Positions 11,961 through 24,600 of a stretch of DNA of 64,000 nt are shown piece by piece. A program made the position numbers and the translations under genes. Each line of letters starts with the position of its first letter. Positions within the stretch are counted from its first letter, which is position 1. Where the stretch lies: positions 151,001-215,000 of the forward strand of contig JAWDGP010003382.1 in the NCBI GenBank assembly GCA_033675545.1. Direction: 5' to 3'. The DNA comes from Elysia crispata. Lineage: Eukaryota; Mollusca; Gastropoda; Plakobranchidae. Under the pieces are notes generated by a model that did not search any database, was not told where the DNA came from, and saw only the letters and a list, made by a program, of their open reading frames with translations.

Positions 11961-13344
11961 ATGACAAAAATCGCAAACAACAATCACAAAAACCTTTTTG
12001 TCACAGTCTCAATTGTTGTGCATGAACTGTTTCGCTAACTTATTTTAAAAGCTGCTTGTATAGCTTTTAAAGCCAATAGGCATTTTAATTAATTCTAAGC
12101 TGGTCACATGTTCAATACTGTGATACAAAGTGTGAGAGAGAATGAATCTGAAAGTCTAGAAAAAAAAAGGGGAAAGAGTACCTTTTACTAGGTACGGACG
12201 GTTTTTTACACTAAAGAAGAAACAGTAGGCGAGTAGCAACCCTATAGTGTGTTTCCTTCTTGGAACTTGGTGTTATAAAATGATTTAAACTTTGTGTAAC
12301 CTTAACCAAAAACCAAGCTCAATCTTTTTCTTTGGTCCCGATCAAACGAAGCCCACTTTGGTGTAATAAATTAGTCTGTACCTAAAACAGTATTTATTTT
12401 AGATTACTTACAAATTAAGCTTTTATAAAATTTAAAATTTTTCAGATTTTTACTGGAGATGCAACCATAGTACTTCATCGCACAAGTGTGCCTTTATTCC
12501 AACTTAAAAGTATAATCAATGTAGGCAAAATCATTCAACCTTAAATTTACATTTTTAGTGTGTGTGCTCTTAATTTGACCTTTTCACTAAAAAAAAAATG
12601 CCTGAGAGAGAAAGAGTAGGATATAGTTTAAAAGCGAAATTGTTAATAAAAATAGCAAATTTTATTTAAGGACCAAATGATTAATATTGTAACTAATCAA
12701 GTTGCCTAAATTCTCCGTTGCCTCAATTTCATACTTGAAAGAGTCTTTTGCCGCAAGGCTAGCTTTATTATACTTATACTATCTATCAATCCTTCCTTGT
12801 TGGTTGGTATGATTACATGAATGGAGACTATGAGTGAGACAACATGCAGCCCTCTGATATTATTTCAGATCTTGTGAAATACTATTCAGAAAATTAAGGA
12901 TTGTGTAAATGAGAAAAGATTACAAGTATGTTTTGAACAATTCTGTCTCTGTGTCAGCAATATGTTTATGGGTGAATTAAATAAAAAATTTTAAAGCTTT
13001 TTCATTGTATAGATCTAAAGCTTTTTTATTGTATAGATCTATATCATAAGATGTATTGTATTAATTTTATACCCTACCCTAGATTGTACAATACTCAAAA
13101 TCAAAGAGGAGCTATGGACCCATTAAAAAAAAGAATGAAACAGTTGGTCTCAGTAACTCTCACACTCACTGCAACTTTATAAAATGGTACACTCATAAAA
13201 AAAAACGACGCAGAATTTATTAATTTAAATTAGAATTACAGAACAAAAGGTGATATTAATAACAATAGAAATTATTTGCCATATATAATAAAGTAAATGT
13301 GTCTTATAAAAGAATAGGTCATGAATAGTACTTCTCGTCGGAGT

Positions 13345-13511
<167 letters not shown>

Positions 13512-16500
13512 TTATTTTGGTTTCTTATAATGTTAATTATTCCCCCAAAAAAGTTGCAATGTTTACTTTCTTTCTTTTTGTAGACAAATTTGAAATGAAA
13601 AATGGATTACTCAAATATGCGATCTCCACTCTTGTATCTCCCTAAGTTCGTGTTGGCTCAAAATCAAATATCCTTTCATAGATTTGAATGATCAATACGA
13701 CATGTATAATGAGTAGTGTGGTTGATGATAATTTTTTTTTTCATTTTTTACCAATTTACATCATTCATATCCCCTTTTGATTTTTAAGGAACTAAAATGG
13801 TATCGTTTAAACCTTAATTTTTTTTTTAATCCTGCATTAATCTTTGATACAAATTTGATGAACTTTCATCAGTTTTGATTATGTTTTTCTCAAGAAAGTA
13901 AAAGCATAATTTTGTTGACATCTTTCCTCTCAGCCCATGACAGGGTCATCATTTTTGGAGAACACCTGGCCTTAGTCGGAAAATCATGTTTGTACATTTG
14001 TAAATTTATTGACTTGATGGCATATATCTTAGAAACTTCCTTGTAACCATTGATTAATTATTCTGCCTATTTCCTGAAACTGAATATTTTCCTCTTTTTA
14101 TTAACAGAAATTAAACTTAAATTAGTACTAGTAGATATTTATTTCTCCTTTCTATTATTTATTTGGAATGATTGAACTTTGGTGAAAATTTTTAAGAAGA
14201 TAAGAAAGTGAGAAGTTGAGATGATGATGAAAATGATAAATTGAAATAATTGATTGTTTTCTTTTTTGTTGTTGTTGTTGTTTTTTTTTTTAAATCCAAT
14301 GTCCTTTTAATGGGACCTAAATAACTATTTTCCTAGGACTTATTGTGCTCTTGACATCACGAAAGTTTATGCAGTGCTGAACATTTGCAAAGTAACCACA
14401 ATTCAACCCAAAACAATTACTCTGTAGCTTTGGCTTTGTCTTATATGCAGCGTCTGGTGGAAGGTGTGTAGTCTTTCTTCTAACGCAGGTTTGCACATTC
14501 CGTAATGAGTTATAGCACTAATATTTAATAAATTTGATTTTTTTTGTGTACTTTCACCAGGTCTGCAACCTTAAACCTGCTCACCAATCTTGAATGGCAG
14601 GAAATAAATAGCACTTGCCTCTCTCTCATTTAAGCACCAGCAACATTAACTTATTCAGCTTTTTTCCTTATAGAAAAGACGTAGTTATTTTACTTGGCAT
14701 GTTGCTAAAAGAGGAAGAAATTGGTGTAAAGAGAAAAATTAGTTTTTGTTAAATAACAAACAGTGGGTTTTTAAACTTGTTTTAGAATTTATTCACATTT
14801 TACTAAATTTAAGCTTACAGGGTGAGGATAACAATTCATTGCATACTTTATACTCTTTGTTGTATGCATTGAATTAATTTCTACCAATGGCTTGAATTTC
14901 AGCAAGAAAAAGTTTATAGTTATTTATCATGAAACATGATAATGTTGTAGAGAGTCCAGTTTGGTATGGATCTATCTTCCTCTTTTTTATGTTAAATTCA
15001 TTTTTTTTTCCCTAGTTCCTATCCTTTATTTTAAAGATTAGATTTGCTCTAAAATTTTGTATTAAAGAGAGTTTGTGAATACTAAGGAATAAACAGTTGT
15101 AAATGTACAATTTAAAAAATATGCATGGGTTGATCTTTATACTCAGTTTTTTTTGTTGTTTTTTTTTTTCCTAAAAAGATTGGTTAGAGATTTACTTGAA
15201 ATAATCTCTCCAGAGGCACATAATTTCATTTTTTTAGTCTCCTATGGCCAAATCTGAGCATCCAGCTATTTCAATGTCAAGAAAAATACAAGATATAAAT
15301 TGAAATAAATAGAAAGCCATAAAACACTTTGCAATAAGTTTCCTTGAAATCAAATAGATGTATCAATAATTTTTATACTTTTATGTTGTTCTAAGATAAT
15401 ACTTGAAACGCATTACATAGAAAAATAAACAAATGACTTCAATGAATTTTTTTAATAAAAAGTAGACTATTAGTGTTTCCTCAAACATTCAATACTCATG
15501 TATCATATTTTTAATATCCTATTTATTCAATCTAGGAATGATAATATGACTCATTCACGTCTGTTTGGCCCGTAATCTTGCACATTCTCTTCCTGCACCA
15601 TAAATTTGCCCATCAAAGATGTGACCCTTTTTTTGGGATTATAAATTTTGAAGCATTATGAATGAAAAACAAAGACCTAGCACCTTTGCATTTATAAGTA
15701 TTTCATTATCACTTTCTTCATATCTATATTTGATCCAACATTTTATACCTATACATAATAAAATGTATTAATGTAATGGAAATCAAATTTCTTTTCATGA
15801 AGGAGATATCTATAGATCTAATGTTAATATTTAAATTTAATTTAATTTTTCTTTAACTTTCATGATAACATACATCTGGGGTGTTTTCTAAAAAAATGGA
15901 ACTGAGACATGTCTTAGAAATGCCAAGGGTGAAACATTTTTAACTTTTTTAAGAGTGGATAATCTTTCATATTTGGAACTCATAAAATTCAAAGTTGCAA
16001 CTTGTGCCCCATTACTTTTTTGCAGGCTTACATGTGACCCAGACTAATTTCTGGAAGGAAGGGGAAATTTTTTAGTATTCAGTATTTAGTGGTTACTTGA
16101 TGGATAGAATATTTTTATATGCAAAATTATGGTTCTCAAACTTCTATTGAAAGACAAGTTTAGGAAAAAAATAATTCCCAAAATGTTTTAGACAATTGAA
16201 ATACTCATGAATGTGTAATCAGTTTTAGATTTTCAATCACCCTAAGTCCTTGCTGTGACTCGATCGCAACACAATAAACCTTATAGATGATGTCTCCACT
16301 CTGATTTCATATTTTTTGTTTATCTTTTCTGTTTAGCTTCTAGCAAAAAAGGAAAATGAGTAATGTTATGAACTGATACCCTTGATTTGCTTAAAAAAAC
16401 TCCATGCTTCAACTTGGTGCCTCATGCTATCTAACCACAGAGGTGTGAGCAATGGGCTTGAGTTTGTGCTTTGATTAGTAGCTTTCTTTTGCTTGATCGG

Positions 16501-17276
16501 AAAGGCAAATAACTTTATTGGGAATTAAGTTCTCTGTTTATAGAGGTGACCCTCCAGAATTTTTTTTTTTTGCCTGGCAATGCAAAAAACCACAAAAAAA
16601 AAACCTCAAAACAAACACACCCATATTGTGTTGCTTGGAATTCTTGTGTCTTTTATCAGAATTTGTTTCTTTCTTTTTGATGATGAAAAAGAGATGCAAT
16701 TTATATGTATTTTAGCTCTGGTTGTGTGATTATAGTATTTGGCCTTCTTTAAAACTAAATGGGATTATTTTGTTTTCAATTTCTTTGGTCCTTTCTTTTG
16801 AATGTTATTGAAATAATTTGTTTGATTGATAACATTTTTGTAAATCTCCTTTAAAAGTTTTTAGAGAAATGATAATTTTTTAGATTTTATGTTTAAACTT
16901 CATAGTGTATCAATAATAGTCTTCACCATTCCTCTCGCAATTCTGAGAATAATTATAATTCTAGCTTTTAGATTTTTTTATTACCTTTTATAAGTGTGAA
17001 TACTCTCATCCAGTATATAAATACATCATGTGGATATGGGGGATTCAGGTAGGAAAAAAATGTTTTGTTGAATAGAGTCTCTAGATGAATCGAGAACTAT
17101 ATTGAATAACAAGAACAATACAAAAAGGTTATTTATATGAAATATGACAGTGAATTTTTCTCTTATAAAATGTGTTTTCCTTTGCCTCAATTGCAATTTA
17201 TTTAATTCATGTACCTTTCCACTATAAAAACAATTTTAAAAGTATTATAGTATTTCTTTATTTTTTTCACTTGCAG

Positions 17277-17337
17277 GTTTAAAAGTTCAAAGAAGAGTTC
17301 TAAATGGACTGTTGTTGATCCGGATCTTAGCGATTTG
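17277..17337 (+). CDS. Possible upstream coding exon of KICS2
   Basis: A 61-bp segment lies between a good acceptor (TTTTTTTCACTTGCAG) and a donor (GATTTG|GTAAAG). Read in phase it gives FKSSKKSSKWTVVDPDLSDL and continues without a stop into the exon at 18614 (ATKMSS...). This would give KICS2 an N-terminal extension absent from the human protein, with its start further upstream and not found. It could instead be 5' UTR that happens to be open. Confidence 0.4.
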
Positions 17338-17535
17338 GTAAAGTTGCCTTCCTTGCAGCCAACTGTTTGGACAAGAATACTGCTAACTGATAATTTTTGT
17401 TATTGTTAGTTTTCTAGATGGAAGTATTCAGTATTTTTTCAAATAATTTTTTTTCTGTTTCACAAAGGATGGAAATGGTTAATTTTATTCAAGTTTTTTT
17501 TTTAAGAAATATTTTTCCAAGGGAGAGAGAGGTTA

Positions 17536-17756
17536 CAGTGACCCTTGCATCCACTGACTTCAGGTTGTATATAAGCTTGCCTTTTAACAAACTAGGAAAA
17601 ATTCGAGATTTTTCCCTCTCCATAAGCTCATTACAAAAAAAAAATCTTTTGTAAAGAACAAGCTGCCCTTGGTAATCATTTGTCTACAACAAATATTGTA
17701 TCATAAAAGAACTTTTCGATGAGATCAAGCTCATTTGTTAAGTCTGAGGTTCACTG
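17536..17756. mobile_element. Short MITE (CAGTGACCC / GGTTCACTG ends), near KICS2 5' end
   Basis: It begins TTA|CAGTGACCCTTGCATCC and ends TTGTTAAGTCTGAGGTTCACTG. The right end is the inverse of the CAGTGAACCTCG terminus of the copies at 4193 and 7252. It is 221 bp with no coding capacity, in the intron after the candidate upstream exon. Confidence 0.55.
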
Positions 17757-18622
17757 AATTAACAAAAGTGATTAATTAAATATCCTGTCTTTTACGTTTA
17801 AGAATGTGACCTCTCAATTACTAGTGGGGGGGAACAAATGAGTGTTAAAATACGGTTGATCATATACGATAACATTTATTGAGAGTTGTACAAATGTGGT
17901 ACATGTATTATTTCATTGAATGCTTTATCTTCTCTGATTAAATTTACAAGTGATAGGCTTTTAGCTGCCCAGATAAGATGTAATGGGTAAATATTTTTTG
18001 CCTTTGTTAACTTGATCAAAATGATCGAAAACATGTACATGTATCATATCCATATCTTAGAAATCAATTTAAGAATGGGTAAAATTCTGAGGAAACTTAA
18101 CCAGATACAGTTTGATTTTTAAAGATAATATGTAAATTATGTAGGTTCAGTCCTACTTTTTTGAATCGGCATGTAACATGATTTGAGGCAAATGGATTGG
18201 AAAAAATAATGCAGGCTTTATTAAGTTGTGAAACATGTGTATGAAATCATTAACTTACTTGGCAGCAAGTTCAGTACAAGTATATAGACTAATATAATTT
18301 AATTTAAGCAGATTGCCTTGAGAGTGAACTTCTAACCATCATTTTAAGAGATTTTAGACAGGGAGTAATTTTTAAGGAGTTAAAATTTATATGTCTCAAA
18401 AAAGACCTACGTCAATTTTTTTTCCTATGGCATTTGTAGCTCTCAAGTACAGCTGTATACTTTTTAAGGTTTCATTACTTTAAATAGATTTCAAGATAAG
18501 ATGGCATATGTCAATACATCAGAATCCTTAGATATTTTTTCATAGCTTTCTTTGAAACTTTTTATTCATTTTAATCCTGCCATGTCATTCATATAATTAT
18601 ACATATCTATTAGGCAACCAAG

Positions 18623-21600
18623 ATGTCGTCCAACGAATCTGTGACCACACAGCTATCCATTCCCTCCACTCCACGTGAGGAGTCAATCTTAGAGTACTAC
18701 TTCCAGATGCTGAGTCAGGCTAGCTTTGACAAAGCTAAGGAATTAGTGGTAAGCATTGCTTTCTTTGTATGGGCTGATCATATTACATCAAACTGATTAT
18801 GATTTTATGACAGCAAAGCAACCTGTATTTTTCCCTGTAACCTTTCAGAGAGCGTGACCATCATGTGTGTCATTGTTGCTGGGCAAGTTTTTTAGGGGTT
18901 GAATATCTGCTTTTTTATGTCCAAATATAGTTTACTTTTTGATGAAATTATTCATATATAATACTACGGCTTGGTATTCCGATGTAGCATGAATCATGAT
19001 TTTAATATCTCAAAAAATTTATTTTTTTAAAGGTATTACAACATTGAGAAGTTTTACTTCAATTTGCTCTAAAATATAATGCACAAATGCTAAACTTACT
19101 ATTTACTAAACAAAGTCTAAGTGCCGAGGGTCTAGAAACCTGTGGGAGCACTGAATCAATATAGAAATGGCAAACGAATCATGTCTTGATGAATGGAAAG
19201 AAGTCAGTTAAGTACCTTTTTCCCCAGGTCATAAATTGGGATCTGGACTCCACCAAGTTTCAAAACAAGAAATCATTTTAAGTCCTTGTTCGTGTGCTCT
19301 GCTTATTATATTGCCAGCTCCTCTTGATGAACTGTGCTTTTAAAAGATACCTGATTGCTATATCTTGCCTTGTTCCAACAGGATAGTGAGAAAGGAGGTC
19401 ACAAGTTCAGCAGTGCTGCTACCTGGGGAGAGATGCTACAATGTCTGTCACAGTTGGCATCTGCAGAGAAAAGCTATAACAGTCTGGTGTTCCTCAGCCA
19501 CAAGCGCTTTTCAAACATTGTCAAGAGTAAAGATGTGGGTGCTGATTTTTTTTTTGGATGTTTGATGGGGAAAAAAAATGTCGTTAGTTCAATTGTCTTC
19601 TTTTATATGTTTTAGAAACTGAAAGATTTTTAACAAAATAGTGTGCAAATGATACGAAAAACATGAGATAAAGATATTTTTACCTTCTTTTTCCCAAAAT
19701 CATTTATGTATTTTAGGATTTTGTCAGCTCTCTTTAAATCAATATTGATCACAGAGAAAGCAAAAACTGGCAAATGCATTCGATTTGTTGTTTGTTTTCC
19801 TTGCATGTTCCATTTCCTATGTTTTTAACCATCCAGGGTGCCAAGTCCATCTATGCCTTGTTACATCAGGAGTTTTTGCGTATGGAGAATATGACGCCTG
19901 GAGCCACAGGAGGCAAGAGTAAGGAAACAGAATCTGCAGAGCCGTGTGCTTCGGAGGATGTGGACAGCTGGCTATCACACATCAGTGGGCAGATGTCATT
20001 CTTCGTGAGGGGCAGAATCAAAATGATTGAATTGTATCCTTGCACAAACTTTTGTGGACATGAAAGTTATTTACTATTGACATTTTTTTATATCGAAGGG
20101 AAAAAGTGACATGAAAAAAAACCTGAATTATTCATTAAAATGTGGACAAATTAAAATTTTGAACTATATTGAGTTCCCTTCTCCAGTTGTTCAATCCCCC
20201 TTCTTTTATCACCACCATGCTTATATATCAGCACTAAACTAGATCTTTATCTTCAAAAAATAGGCACCACAGTTTCCCCTCAAAGAATAACTTTTTGATG
20301 CAAGATCAGTCAAGCTTTTTCGGAGATGGCGGTTGATGTGTGTTAAATCCTAAGTTTTCTATATTTGTCCAAATAATTTATCAACTACAAATTAGAGACA
20401 AGATATGACTTCTCAAAACGAATCCTAATGTATTGGATGTGTGAAATTTGAATTTGAACAAAAAAAAATGGTTGAAAGTAACAAAATTTTTCTTTTTCTT
20501 ACTTTTCAAAAGAGTTCAGAATGGAACATCTTCTCGTAGAATATTCACCACTAAGAAATTGAGAAAACTATTAACTTTAAATATGCAGTTATTCATATGG
20601 ACTTGTTGCCTGATTTTTTCCTTGACCTTTGCCCTTTTTATAGTTATGAGCAGCTGTCCAGCCTTGTAGGCATGCGCCAGTGGGTTAGCTTTGAGGACTT
20701 AGTCATGATGTGCGAAGAGATCATGAAGGAGAACATCAAAAAGTTTCATCATCCTCTGCTTAGTCCTATTCGAACAGTCTTTAGGTGAGTCACAACTATG
20801 GCTCTCAGAACTTTTTATTTTGTTAGTGATTTTATAGTATTCAGACTTCAGCATGCATCAAATGTTTTAAGCCTTTGATACCTATAGCTTATATTCAAAG
20901 AAGATCAGTTGCCCATATTATCAAAATGGTTTCTATACTTTAAAACAAGTTGTTGGCTTTCTATGAAAGCATTTGGGATGATCATTGTAACACAATCTCA
21001 ATCTAGCAGCCGTATAGTAAGACTCTACTTTTTGTTTATTTACCTGCAGCTAATCAGCTTCCCATATCAAGAGTTCAAAAGAATACTTAAGTATTAGACT
21101 TTCAATAGGGCCTGTAATAGTTTTGAGAAAGATCAACTAAGAAAAAAGATATAAACTGAATGATTTGCCATTTGAAGAGGTTGATTTAACCCAATACACC
21201 CTATGAAATTGGGTAAATAAGCTGCATTAATTTTTTTTTCTGTTTGTTGATTGATTTAATAATTTTTTTTTTCATCATCTCCCAATCGTCTTTGCTAATA
21301 TGGAAGAATAGAAATGAAATTTTGTGTTTGTAACTATGTCACCATTGTCTCTACTCATTTGCCTGCTTGTCCCTGTGATTATATTGGGTTGTGTCTGATT
21401 CTTTACAGTTATGAGTGTGAAAGTCTGTGCCATCTCATGCAAGCACAGATCTTGATGTCCACCTGGAGTTATCTTCCCTGTGTCATGCAGCTCCATGAGG
21501 CACACACCAAACTGAACAGCTGGGCAGCCATGATACCAAGCAAGGAGGTAGCACAAGGCATATTATTTCTTTTTCTAAACCTCTAAAGTAAAATGGGCTG

Positions 21601-24600
21601 AATTTGAAATATTTGGTGAAAAAAAATGCAATATTAAGGTAACTTATCCTTTAAACGAAATATGAAGTAAATGCTTAAAACCAGCTTGGCTTAGAAGGCT
21701 ATCTGGTCTCTTGTGTGAGAGTCAATATTAATGAAAGTCACAAATGATTTTTTTTTAACCTGATTGTTTTAAAGGTGAATCAAGAACTGAAACGTATATT
21801 TAAAAATCTTATCTTGTGTTTCAAGCAGTTGACATGTGTTCCTCAGTCTAGACATCCAATATGGACAAGCTGAAAGCAAAAGGATAAATCAGATGAATAG
21901 CATTTGAAGAGTTAGCCAATTATTATTTTGCTACCTCAGTTTGAGATCTGTTGGCAAAGCTTTATTTTTTTGCCAAAGCCATATTTTCTTTTTATTTAGA
22001 GTGTTGTTATTGTGTAGATTTAAATACAAAGTTCTAAATGATTTTATCTGAGAGTATAAGGCTGAGCATTCCTTCTGCCAAAAAGAGAAACCAGCAGTCG
22101 TACAATCTTTTTCTAATATTTTTGTTTGAGTGAAGTATGGAATCTTGACTAAAACGTCCACAGTTCAAATCTCGACTGAGCTATGTGCAGCTTAGAGTGT
22201 TTGGGATAGGCTCTTTAATCACATCTCTATATCATAATAGTAAAATATGAGTACACAACCACAGACAATGAAAGATGTTGCAATAAGATAGAGCTGTGCA
22301 TTTTCTCTTAATCCTGTTCCTCTGTAATGCTCTCTTGTTCTAAAGGTAAACTGGTTTGTAAGGTCAGTGTTACATTTTTTTTTCGAAAAATGCTTTTGCA
22401 ACTTTATTGAAACAGCTAATTTCTATTCTATACTAGTCCTGTCAACCTGCTTGAAACACATCAAGTGATGCATATTTATGAACTTTATGTGTCTCTATCA
22501 TTCGCCTCTTACTTGCTAGTACTCTATTTTTGATCAGGTGAAGTCGGCCTTTGGAGCCCGGTCTTCCAAAACTCAGCACTTCCCTCCCCTGCACAGCTGG
22601 CTTACAAGGTTCAAGGCCATCTTGTTATCAAAGGTTCGGCTGTTTGCACACTGTTGTCAACATTTCGGTCTTGCCCAATTTCTAGTCAAGTTTTACAAAC
22701 AGACAGGAATTATTGTTGATTATTTTAACATACTTTCTTGGTTGAAACTGACTTTATTTTATGGGGCTCCTTGGTTTATGTTTCCACCTTCCTTACACAA
22801 GCCATTCCCACTAGGTTTTGAGAGTGAATAATTTGTCTTCAAGCTGATTTTAACAGCTCAGAAGTAAAATCAGGTTAAGGCTTGGCTCATCTGAAGCAAG
22901 CATTTTAAATTAGTATTTACATTTTTAATTTTTTAGACAATGAATTCTAATTTTAGAGCTAAACCATAAAAAAATTAAGTACCCAGCACATTAATATTCT
23001 GCATTGCCATTTCAGGTATAGTTCTCATTACCTTTTGTTAGTCCTTTATATGTATATTTATGGCGACTTTCTCTATATATATCTACAGTTTGGTTTGTAT
23101 TTTTACGACATCCTGGCCAAACAGACCGTACCTTCTCTGTTGAAAGCTAATCTATCCAAGACCTCTGAGGACTTTGTTGGAAAGTATGGAACGAAGGAAA
23201 AAATTCTTACACATTCTTGACATGTGAAATCGAAATAGCTTTAGAAAATCATTTTTATTGGAAGATTTGCATTTTTTTAAAAGTAAGATACCTGTCAGAG
23301 AATTTTTTTATAAATAAAATTCTCCAATTTATAAATCATAAATAAAGAGGGAAATAAAGCCCTTTTGATCATTTCCAAAGAAGAGACAGCAAACTATGCT
23401 TGATTTTCATGTACAAACTAATTGTGTCATAAAAATACAGAGAGGCAAAATCAACGGTCATAATTTTATACATTATAACTTTTAGCTGAAAGCTGGATGG
23501 GTTTCTTTCTGTTAAGGCACCAAATTAGATATTTCATATAACATAGTTGTTTAAAATCCATGGAAAGGGGCCTTTAGTTTCACAGTAGGTGTATCGTAGA
23601 TTATGTGATTCTGGTTAACAATCATACAGCCAGTGGGATTAAATGATTCATCTAAAACACCCTGCAGTTCACCTCGTCACCTGATCAACTTACAGAGGAC
23701 AGCTTGGGAATGAAAGGGTGGGCACAGTAACTAACAATTGTGGTCTTTTTTTTTGTTGTTTTTTTGTTTATTTGAGAAGATGAGTCTACTAGTAAATTTC
23801 TGCTCTATTGCGTCTAATCAAAAGATTAGTTTTTATGTTATATTTGTCAATCTGTTCATTGTAAGAGCTAGTCTTGGAATATCAGTTGTGAATTATGTTG
23901 CAGTTATACATTAATGTTTGCATCTCTTCTTTGTCCACAGAATTCATACGTTCCTGAAAAAGAGTGATGCCCACTGTGTCTATTTAGTCCTGGAGTCTCA
24001 AGGGTTGCACGGCCAAGTCAGTGAGGGTGGCTATCACCACCCAAAGAAGTATTCAGTAAAACCGCAGGGAATGGAGACGTACCCTCCAATTTTTGCATAC
24101 CCTGTGGTGAGTCTGTGTGTGTGTCCTGTTTTGCTTTGACATTAAATGCAGCCTCCTTATCCCATTGTCAGTTAAGATTTGTTTTTCTTTTTTTTTTTAA
24201 TATTTTATATTGACAAAGCTTGATTTAGTCCTTTCTTTCTTCTTTTTTTTTTTTTTTGCTAACTGATACAGGGAAGAGAATTTTTCGTAAATTTACAGAA
24301 TTCCTTATATTTTGAGCATTCATGTGATCCTCCGTAAATCCTTTCTTTGCTTTTTATGAAAAAATTAAGTGACAATATAATTCTACAATGAGTATGAAGT
24401 TTTCCGTCGTCAAGTCTCAACCTGTGGGAAAGTATAAAACTGGGTGATATATTATATCAGTATTGTGTATTTTTTTATATTATTATTCATTGAATTCCAT
24501 ATCGTGATTTGTATTGTGGTTGAAACCATCCAAGATATTTGTGCGATCAAGTTTTTTACTTTTAACGCACATTCGTTCAAAAAAACTTCGTTCTCTCCAT

